Below are positions 6,646-11,961 of a stretch of 11,961 nucleotides of DNA, one piece after another. This DNA is from Gammaproteobacteria bacterium (GTDB taxonomy: Bacteria > Pseudomonadota > Gammaproteobacteria > Eutrophobiales > Eutrophobiaceae): NCBI GenBank assembly GCA_003645215.1, contig QNEM01000034.1, positions 1 to 11,961 on the forward strand, in the 5' to 3' direction. The first letter of the stretch is position 1; each line of letters begins with the position of its first letter. Under the pieces are notes generated by a model, which was not told where the DNA came from, ran no database searches, and was given only the letters and a program-made list of their open reading frames with translations. A program made the position numbers and the translations under genes.

Positions 6646-7581
6646 CTAACTTTCCATATACAAAGTATCTAGTGAGAACCCTTCTTTCTCCAGTATCTTT
6701 CTCAAACGTTTAATCGCTTCGATTTGGATCTGCCTTACCCGCTCCCGGGTGACACCAATTTCATTGCCAATATGTTCAAGTGTAGAGACATCAAATCCGT
6801 GCAAACCAAAACGACGTTCTACAACGGCACACTGTTTCTCCGTTAATTGCGACAGCCAGGTATCAATATGAGCCTGTACATCACTGTTTTGTAGTAATAA
6901 GGAAGGATCAGTATTGTGTTCGTCCGGGATGATATCCAGTAATGAGATCCCGGAGTCCCTGCCGGTAGGGCTATCAACCGAAGTAATGCGCTCATTCATG
7001 CCCAGCATTTTTTTAACATCATTAATTGGCTTGTCCAGCATTTTGGCCACATCTTCCGGGGTGGGTTCCCTATCAAGGGTCTGGGATAACTGACGTGCAG
7101 CACGCAGGTAAATATTGATCTCTTTTACAACATGAATCGGCAGGCGCACGGTGCGAGTCTGGTTCATTAATGCTCTTTCAATGGTTTGTCTAATCCACCA
7201 GGTGGCATAGGTAGAAAAGCGAAAGCCTCGTTCAGGATCAAATTTCTCAACACCGCGGATTAGGCCAAGGTTTCCCTCTTCTATTAAATCCAGTAACGCC
7301 AGACCGCGGTTCATATAACGCCGGGCAATCTTGACCACCAGTCTCAGATTACTTTCAATCATACGCTTGCGGGCTTCATCATCACCTGCCTGCGCCTTTC
7401 TTCCGTAATAAACTTCTTCCTCGGCGGTTAATAATGGCGAGAAACCTATTTCGTTTAAATACATCCGTGTTGCATCAAGATCTTTACGTGGGATAACACC
7501 TGGAGTGAAGCTTTCGTCATCCCTTGCTTTTTTTGCAGTCGAATTAACGTCAGGTCCTTCTAGGACTTCATCTTCATCCAT
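6646..7581 (-). CDS. rpoS: RNA polymerase sigma factor RpoS (stationary-phase / general stress)
   Basis: RpoS directs RNA polymerase to stress and stationary-phase promoters. The protein has 311 residues: an acidic variable N-terminus (1-35), region 1.2 (LDATRMYLNEIGFSPLLTAEEEV, 35-57), region 2 with DLIEEGNLGLIRGVEKFDPERGFRFSTYATWWIRQTIERA (98-137), region 3 (about 150-215) and region 4 with the helix-turn-helix STLEHIGNEIGVTRERVRQIQIEAIKRLR (266-294). RLPIHVVKE (146-154) carries the Lys that by eye matches E. coli Lys173, a residue linked to RssB recognition. The enteric-length N-terminus is shortened by about 20 residues. ATG 7581 has a textbook AGGAGG at 7587-7592. The gene follows surE-pcm-nlpD as in other gammaproteobacteria, but a 242-base gap with its own signals precedes it, so separate transcription is likely. 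Confidence 0.97.
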   Translation of the reverse strand: MDEDEVLEGPDVNSTAKKARDDESFTPGVIPRKDLDATRMYLNEIGFSPLLTAEEEVYYGRKAQAGDDEARKRMIESNLRLVVKIARRYMNRGLALLDLIEEGNLGLIRGVEKFDPERGFRFSTYATWWIRQTIERALMNQTRTVRLPIHVVKEINIYLRAARQLSQTLDREPTPEDVAKMLDKPINDVKKMLGMNERITSVDSPTGRDSGISLLDIIPDEHNTDPSLLLQNSDVQAHIDTWLSQLTEKQCAVVERRFGLHGFDVSTLEHIGNEIGVTRERVRQIQIEAIKRLRKILEKEGFSLDTLYMES

Positions 7582-7663
7582 GACATCCTCCTCGACCAGG
7601 TATTCAATATTATTAATAATAATTTCTCCCTATTTGCTGACTGATTGTGCTTGCTTGTAATAC

Positions 7664-7679
7664 TGCAAGGCTTATGCCA
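7664..7679 (-). promoter_or_regulatory. Candidate sigma-54 (RpoN) promoter of rpoS
   Basis: On the minus strand the sequence TGGCATAAGCCTTGCA matches the -24/-12 consensus TGGCACG-N4-TTGCW at TGGCA and at all of TTGCA. GG and GC are separated by exactly 10 bases. The predicted start point is near 7653, giving a leader of about 70 bases before the rpoS ATG. I found no comparable match at the other TGGCAC-like sites I checked in the window. No convincing sigma-70 promoter is visible in the gap. A chance match is possible. Confidence 0.55.
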
Positions 7680-7737
7680 GACAATAGTCTTCATTAAAAA
7701 CAATATGTTACGGAATTTACTAATATTGATAGAGTGT

Positions 7738-7759
7738 AAAAACGTCTCCTTTAAGAGAC
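7738..7759 (-). terminator. Weak intrinsic terminator or attenuator after nlpD
   Basis: On the minus strand GTCTCT-TAAA-GGAGAC (one T-G pair) forms a 6-bp stem and is followed by G and five T residues. It lies 65 bases after the nlpD stop codon and upstream of the candidate rpoS promoter. The stem is short, so termination may be partial. Confidence 0.4.
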
Positions 7760-7761
7760 AG

Positions 7762-7777
7762 TGTATTTGAATATACA
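7762..7777. promoter_or_regulatory. TGT-N10-ACA palindrome, possible activator site
   Basis: TGTAT-TTGAAT-ATACA has 5-bp arms and fits the TGT-N10-ACA pattern of NifA-type upstream activator sites. Its centre lies about 117 bases upstream of the start point predicted for the sigma-54 promoter, within the usual enhancer range. The motif is loose and AT-rich, so chance occurrence is plausible. Confidence 0.25.
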
Positions 7778-7782
7778 TATTT

Positions 7783-7823
7783 TTGTTCCATTCTGGATTG
7801 TCATGGCATTTAAACCGGAACAA
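7783..7823. repeat. Inverted repeat TTGTTCC / GGAACAA after nlpD
   Basis: Perfect 7-bp arms at 7783-7789 and 7817-7823 are separated by 27 bases and end exactly at the nlpD stop codon. The loop is too long for a terminator and there is no T run. It could be a looped regulator site or coincidence. Confidence 0.25.
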
Positions 7824-8660
7824 TCAAGTTTGGGATTTGGGCAGGTATTTAGCAGGCGCGACCGGGTTGCCATTTTTTCTAATTTCAAAATGAAGTAATG
7901 CCTGACCATTACTGTCCTGTCCCATTTTTGCAATTTTCTGTCCACCTGAAACACTGTCCCCTTCCTTTACCATGAGTACGCTGTTATGCGCATAAGCACT
8001 CAGGTAAGTTTCATTGTGTTTTATAATGATAAGCCTTCCATAACCCAGAAGTCCACTGCCACTATAGACAACAACCCCTGCTCCTGATGCTTTTATAAGC
8101 TGTCCTTTTTTACCTGCTATATCCAGACCTTTTTTTGAAATGGGTGAGTTCGATTTGATCAACTTCCCCTTTGTTGGCCACTGCCAGTTTATATTCCTGG
8201 CGTATTTAACCGATTTATCTTTTTTGCTCGCTTTTTTGGCAACTTCAGCCTGTTTTTTTACAGATTTTTTTTCAACAGGTTTTGTGTTCCCTGGAACTGT
8301 TTTTTTAACTACAGCTTTTTTTACGGGGGGAGCAGTCAAGCGAATCGATTGTCCAGGGTAAATGACATAAGGCGCCCTGATATTGTTCCACCTGGCAACT
8401 TCTTTATAATCGAGATTGAAATTCCATGATATGGAATAAAGCGTATCACCACCAAGTACTTTATGATGAGACGGAATTTTTACAGCTGCAGATGGGGATT
8501 TGGCAGCTATTTTTTTGGCGGTGGGTGTGGATTTCTTTTCCTGCTCACTACTACGGCTGGATACGGGAGCTGGACTTTGGCTGCTACATGAGGAATTTAA
8601 CAAGCTAATAAACAGGCACATGAACAACAAGATAAAAAACCGTTGTCTTTTACTCTTCAT
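7824..8660 (-). CDS. nlpD: NlpD-type lipoprotein: LysM + degenerate LytM (M23) domain
   Basis: NlpD activates the division amidase AmiC at the septum, from the outer membrane. The 278-residue protein has a signal peptide with Cys25 in LNSSC, a slightly atypical lipobox with Asn at -3; Ser at +2 favours the outer membrane. It continues with a LysM domain (about 66-108, HKVLGGDTLYSISWNFNL...YPGQSIRL), a Lys/Ala/Val-rich linker (112-152) and a LytM domain (158-273). The M23 zinc ligands are largely lost. Where peptidases have HxGxD the sequence reads KKGLD (Lys176, Asp180), and HxH reads LLH (Leu255, His257). This points to an amidase activator and not an active endopeptidase, as in E. coli NlpD. 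The gene lies between pcm and rpoS, as is standard. The ribosome site before ATG 8660 is weak (AGAGA). Confidence 0.93.
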   Translation of the reverse strand: MKSKRQRFFILLFMCLFISLLNSSCSSQSPAPVSSRSSEQEKKSTPTAKKIAAKSPSAAVKIPSHHKVLGGDTLYSISWNFNLDYKEVARWNNIRAPYVIYPGQSIRLTAPPVKKAVVKKTVPGNTKPVEKKSVKKQAEVAKKASKKDKSVKYARNINWQWPTKGKLIKSNSPISKKGLDIAGKKGQLIKASGAGVVVYSGSGLLGYGRLIIIKHNETYLSAYAHNSVLMVKEGDSVSGGQKIAKMGQDSNGQALLHFEIRKNGNPVAPAKYLPKSQT

Positions 8661-8675
8661 CGTACATTGTCTCTA

Positions 8676-8723
8676 GATCATTTTGGCCCATGATCATATT
8701 GGCCCTGTATCATTTTGAGCTGG
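8676..8723. repeat. Three 16-bp imperfect tandem repeats between pcm and nlpD
   Basis: GATCATTTTGGCCCAT (8676), GATCATATTGGCCCTG (8692) and TATCATTTTGAGCTGG (8708) follow one another with an exact 16-base period, filling most of the 70-base pcm-nlpD gap. The first two copies differ at three of 16 positions. They may be stacked operator sites upstream of nlpD, or simple duplication. Confidence 0.6.
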
Positions 8724-8730
8724 GGCTTCC

Positions 8731-9393
8731 TCAACCAACAATACCCTCCAACATGGGTACAAAACTCACCATATCGAGCTGTTGTTCTTCAAAACCCGTT
8801 TCTGTTCGAGTGATCAATAGTAATTGCTGCCGACCAGCTACACCAACCGGGATCACCAGGCGACCATTCATGGCCAATTGTTCCAGTAAAGTTTCAGGGA
8901 CTCCGATCGGTGCCGCAGAAACGATAATGCCATCGAATGGTGCGTACTGAGACCAGCCTACATTTCCATCACCACATTTCACCCGAACATTGTTGCATTT
9001 AAGTAAGCGTAATTTTTGACGTGCCTTCTTTAACAAGGCATCTATACGCTCGATACTGTAAACATGATCGACTAACTGCGCCAGGACAGCTGTCTGAAAT
9101 CCACAACCTGTGCCTACTTCCAGAACACTATTAATATTGCCGGCGGCCAAAAGTACCTCAACCATTCTAGCCACAATATAGGGTTGAGATATTGTCTGGT
9201 TATAGCCTATGGGTAATGCTGTATTTTCGTAGGCCCTGCTGGCCAGTGCCTCATCTACAAATATGTGTCTCGGTGTGTTCATAATCACAGACAACACATC
9301 TTCTGAGACGATTCCCATCTCCCTGAGTCTGGTGATGAGTCTGGAGCGGGTTCTTTGAGAGGTCATGCCTATACCTTGCAGATCGACATTCAT
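8731..9393 (-). CDS. pcm: Protein-L-isoaspartate O-methyltransferase
   Basis: Pcm methylates isoaspartyl residues in aged proteins using S-adenosylmethionine, starting their repair in the cytoplasm. The 220-residue product has the usual family length. It has the N-terminal helix pair with MGIVSEDVLSVIMNTPRHIFVDEAL, the YNQTISQPYIVA substrate segment (64-75), SAM motif I VLEVGTGCGFQTAVLA (90-105), YSIER (112-116) and the late FDGIIVSAAP and LVIPVG motifs. ATG 9393 overlaps the surE stop codon by 4 bases, so translation is probably coupled; AGGAAG lies 7 bases upstream of it. Met10 is a weaker alternative start. Confidence 0.96.
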   Translation of the reverse strand: MNVDLQGIGMTSQRTRSRLITRLREMGIVSEDVLSVIMNTPRHIFVDEALASRAYENTALPIGYNQTISQPYIVARMVEVLLAAGNINSVLEVGTGCGFQTAVLAQLVDHVYSIERIDALLKKARQKLRLLKCNNVRVKCGDGNVGWSQYAPFDGIIVSAAPIGVPETLLEQLAMNGRLVIPVGVAGRQQLLLITRTETGFEEQQLDMVSFVPMLEGIVG

Positions 9394-10178
9394 CTTACAC
9401 TTCCTGATTTTTTATTCAGCTTTTCGCCTACCCACTGGGTAACATATTCAATGACACTATATTTGGTTAAATCAACCTGCATTGGTGTAATTGACACATT
9501 GTTATTATTAATTGCATAAAAATCTGTACCTGGGCCTGCATCCTGTTCCGGGCCAACTGGACCTACCCAGAAAATAGGCCGTCCCCTGGGATCTTCCGCT
9601 TTAATTGCCGGTTCTGATTTGTGTCTGTTACCAAGACGCGTCACTTCGAATTCACCAATCTCCTCATAGGGCATATCTGGCACATTCACATTGAGCAATA
9701 ATTCTGATTCAAGAGCCAAGCTCGGCAATGATTCGATCAACTCCAGTACCACCCTGACAGCGGTATCAAAATGTACGGCTTCCTCATTGACTCCTGCCTG
9801 GCTTGCCAGGGAAATGGCGATGGCAGGGCAACCCAGAAATCTTGCCTCCATGGCTGCCGCAACTGTTCCTGAATAGAGGACATCATCACCGAGGTTTGCA
9901 CCGGCATTAATTCCACTCAATACCATATCAGGCTCCTCTTCAAGTAAACCCGTAATGGCTAAATGGACACAGTCAGTGGGCGTACCATTGACATAGATAA
10001 AACCATTATCAGCCGTATGCATATGGATAGGAGCATCAAGAGTCAGTGAATTACTGGCACCACTTCGATCGCGGTCTGGTGCAACAACTGTGACCTCACC
10101 AGATTTTTCAAGGGCTTCTGCAAGAAGTTTTATTCCTGTTGCCTGGTAACCATCATCATTACTTAATAAATAGCGCAT
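9390..10178 (-). CDS. surE: 5'/3'-nucleotidase SurE
   Basis: SurE is a metal-dependent phosphatase acting on nucleoside monophosphates and, in some bacteria, polyphosphate; it supports stationary-phase survival. The 262 residues include the metal site NDDG (7-10; Asp8, Asp9), DRSGASNSLT with metal ligand Ser39, the VNGTPTDCVHLA segment (63-74) and SGINAGANLGDDVLYSGTVAAAMEAR (88-112, ligand Asn91). At about 255-265 residues the length is normal. The start is fixed by the MRYLLSNDDG opening, although no good ribosome site is visible. It lies 28 bases after argF with no terminator between them, so translation may depend on read-through from the arginine genes. Confidence 0.97.
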   Translation of the reverse strand: MRYLLSNDDGYQATGIKLLAEALEKSGEVTVVAPDRDRSGASNSLTLDAPIHMHTADNGFIYVNGTPTDCVHLAITGLLEEEPDMVLSGINAGANLGDDVLYSGTVAAAMEARFLGCPAIAISLASQAGVNEEAVHFDTAVRVVLELIESLPSLALESELLLNVNVPDMPYEEIGEFEVTRLGNRHKSEPAIKAEDPRGRPIFWVGPVGPEQDAGPGTDFYAINNNNVSITPMQVDLTKYSVIEYVTQWVGEKLNKKSGSVR

Positions 10179-10206
10179 GGTCAGTAATTATTTTATGAAT
10201 GAAAAT

Positions 10207-11112
10207 TCACTTTGTGAGTAAAAATTCCAGTAATGCTTTTTGTGCATGCAACCGATTTCCTGCCTCATCCCAAACCACACTTTGTTTACCGTCGATAACA
10301 TCAGCAGTAACTTCTTCGCCCCTGTGTGCGGGCAAACAATGCATAAACAATGCATCATCATTAGCTACAGCCATCAATTCGGCATTCACCTGGAAGGGAG
10401 CAAAAATTTTGGCACGTTCATCAGCCTCCTCCTCCTGCCCCATACTCGCCCAGACATCTGTCACGACTAAATCTGCACCCTTGACCGCGACCCTGGCATC
10501 AGAAAAATATTCAACATTATCAGATGCGGAGTTGACAATATCTTCATCAGGTAAATAACCCTGGGGACAGACATAGCGCAAATTAAAACCATACAAGCGA
10601 GCAGCGTTGATGTAGGAGTGACACATATTATTTCCATCACCTAACCAGACAACCATTTTACCTTCGATTGGCCCCCTGTGCTCATAATAGGTTTGCATAT
10701 CGGCCAATAACTGGCAGGGATGATAGGTATCTGATAAACCATTAATGATCGGCACAGATGCATATTTGGCCAGGCATTCAATTTTGTCCTGCTCAAAGGT
10801 ACGAATCATAACGGCATCAACCATATTTGACAGCACACGAGCGGTATCTTCAATTGGCTCACCCCGACCAAGTTGCGTTCCCTCTGGAGACATGAAAATT
10901 GCATGCCCACCAAATTGCGCCATTCCTGCTTCAAAAGACACGCGTGTACGTGTTGATGATTTCTCAAATATCATCGCCAGTACTTTGCCTTGCAAGGGCT
11001 GATACAGTTCGCCTTTTTGCAAGCCGGACTTTATTTCAATGCCTCTTTTGATCAAGGCCTGCAATTCACTGCTACTAAAATCTGCCAGGGTAAGAAAATG
11101 TCGTAGACCCAT
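10207..11112 (-). CDS. argF: Ornithine carbamoyltransferase
   Basis: This enzyme condenses ornithine with carbamoyl phosphate to citrulline, the sixth step of arginine synthesis. The 301-residue product has the carbamoyl-phosphate motif SSTRTR (52-57), HPCQ (131-134), the ornithine loop around DVWASMG (219-225) and HCLPAHRG (258-265), all intact. Transport or catabolic forms cannot be excluded by sequence alone, but the adjacent argD supports the biosynthetic enzyme. ATG 11112 has AGGAG about 7 bases upstream, located inside the end of argD. Only 3 bases separate it from argD, so the pair is surely one transcript. I see no ARG-box-like operator in the visible part; it would lie upstream of argD, outside the window. 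Confidence 0.97.
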   Translation of the reverse strand: MGLRHFLTLADFSSSELQALIKRGIEIKSGLQKGELYQPLQGKVLAMIFEKSSTRTRVSFEAGMAQFGGHAIFMSPEGTQLGRGEPIEDTARVLSNMVDAVMIRTFEQDKIECLAKYASVPIINGLSDTYHPCQLLADMQTYYEHRGPIEGKMVVWLGDGNNMCHSYINAARLYGFNLRYVCPQGYLPDEDIVNSASDNVEYFSDARVAVKGADLVVTDVWASMGQEEEADERAKIFAPFQVNAELMAVANDDALFMHCLPAHRGEEVTADVIDGKQSVVWDEAGNRLHAQKALLEFLLTK

Positions 11113-11115
11113 ATG

Positions 11116-11961
11116 CTACTCCTGCTTTAGAAAAGCTTTAACGATACGAATAACCTTTTCAACGATCTGTTGCGCAATTTCCACATCAATAATCAATGGT
11201 GGTAACAAGCGAATGACATTATCCGATGTAACATTGATCAAAATATGCTCTTCCAGTGCCATATTGACCAATTGAGCGCAGTCTTTATCCAATTCGATCC
11301 CTAACATCAACCCTTTGCCTCGAATCGATACTACGCCTTTAATTTCGCTTAAGCCTTGTTTAAAAGATTCCAACATTTGTGCGCCAAGCTTCGCTGCATT
11401 CTCGTGTAACTTTTGTTCTGATAAAACTTCAATCACTGCCAAAGCTGCGCGCGATGCCAGAGGATTACCACCAAAGGTCGAACCATGACTGCCTGGTTGA
11501 ATCAACTCTGCCGCCACGCCTTTAGCAAGACATGCACCAATCGGCATACCATTTCCCAGGGCCTTGGCTAAAGTCATCACATCAGGAGTGATGTTTCCAT
11601 GTTGAAAAGCAAACCACTCGCCGGTACGACACATGCCCGTTTGAATCTCATCCAGGATCAACAGGCAATTATTTTGATCACAAATCTCGCGAACACTTTT
11701 AAGATAAGCTTCATCGGGAATAACAATCCCTCCTTCTCCCTGTATAGGTTCCAACATCACCGCAACAACATTTTCGTCTATAACACTATTTAATGCTTCT
11801 ATATCGTTATAGGGCACATGGTTAAATTTTTCGACCAGTGGTTCAAAACCTTTCTGTACCTTCGGGTTTCCTGTGGCGCTAAGCGTTGCCATGGTGCGAC
11901 CATGAAAACTGCCTGTGGCGGTAATGATAACCGGATGGTCAATACCCTTTTTATGTCCATA
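11116..11961 (-). CDS. argD: Acetylornithine aminotransferase, 5'-truncated by the window edge
   Basis: ArgD is a class III, PLP-dependent aminotransferase that converts N-acetylglutamate semialdehyde to N-acetylornithine, and often also acts in lysine synthesis. The frame is open to base 11961, giving 281 visible residues with the start outside the window. The first visible part is YGHKKGIDHPVIITATGSFHGRTMATLSATG, mid-protein in this family, so roughly 110-120 residues are missing. The motifs LLILDEIQTGMCRTG and TLAKALGNGMPIG are present; the second holds the PLP lysine. Also present is HGSTFGGNPLA, which closes over the cofactor. The ATG at 11892 is an internal Met and not the start. The gene leads a series with argF and possibly surE and pcm. 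Confidence 0.96.
   Translation of the reverse strand, partial: YGHKKGIDHPVIITATGSFHGRTMATLSATGNPKVQKGFEPLVEKFNHVPYNDIEALNSVIDENVVAVMLEPIQGEGGIVIPDEAYLKSVREICDQNNCLLILDEIQTGMCRTGEWFAFQHGNITPDVMTLAKALGNGMPIGACLAKGVAAELIQPGSHGSTFGGNPLASRAALAVIEVLSEQKLHENAAKLGAQMLESFKQGLSEIKGVVSIRGKGLMLGIELDKDCAQLVNMALEEHILINVTSDNVIRLLPPLIIDVEIAQQIVEKVIRIVKAFLKQE

Noticed and set aside
7582..7632. An in-frame extension of RpoS from an ATT codon after AGGGAG
   Set aside because: The frame is open for about 17 codons upstream to a TAG and reads acidic (VEEDV), but ATT starts are very rare and ATG 7581 has an ideal AGGAGG.
7560..7823. Minus-strand open frame of 87 codons filling the nlpD-rpoS gap
   Set aside because: It has no ribosome site or recognisable domain, it overlaps the rpoS start in another frame, and the region holds promoter-like signals.

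Overview
The window comes from a moderately AT-rich gammaproteobacterium. Evidence for this is the surE-pcm-nlpD-rpoS block, an RpoS sigma factor with a full set of conserved regions, a bifunctional PBP1B with a UB2H-like segment, and a TPR lipoprotein overlapping the PBP1B gene in the LpoP arrangement known from Pseudomonas and other non-enteric gammaproteobacteria. I cannot name a genus. Nearly everything is chromosomal housekeeping. I see no insertion sequence, phage gene, CRISPR array, tRNA or rRNA, and no gene-free gap above 300 bases.

Layout. Bases 1-477 hold the 3' end of an AMMECR1-family gene (+), whose start lies outside the window. Bases 537-1688 (+) encode an OprO/OprP-like outer-membrane porin. 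From there the minus strand dominates. Read in transcription order, mrcB (PBP1B, 4727-2292) overlaps a TPR lipoprotein gene (2347-1760). Upstream of mrcB, a lysine-rich histone-like protein gene (5329-4973) ends in a 3' region with stem-loops and a strong intrinsic terminator (4841-4862). Upstream of that is adk (6180-5527). A small Mth938/DUF498 gene (6260-6637, +) diverges from adk and converges on rpoS.

The right half is one long minus-strand series: argD (running off the window) - argF - surE - pcm - nlpD - rpoS. argD and argF are 3 bases apart, argF and surE are 28 bases apart, and surE and pcm overlap by 4 bases. The arginine genes therefore seem to feed directly into the stationary-phase cluster. 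The functions fit into three groups: arginine synthesis (ArgD, ArgF), stationary-phase survival and repair (SurE, Pcm, RpoS), and cell wall growth and division (NlpD, PBP1B, LpoP-like lipoprotein).

The most interesting region is the 242-base gap between nlpD and rpoS. It contains a near-consensus sigma-54 promoter pointing at rpoS (TGGCA-N6-TTGCA, with GG and GC exactly 10 bases apart). About 80 bases upstream of it is a TGT-N10-ACA palindrome, and between them is a hairpin followed by five T residues. Together these suggest that rpoS is transcribed separately from nlpD under RpoN and an enhancer-binding activator. This is inference from motifs. The second notable feature is the histone-like protein, built from only six amino-acid types and encoded by a 51-bp tandem array that changes into a 27-bp array. 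I did not find a clearly new multi-gene system.
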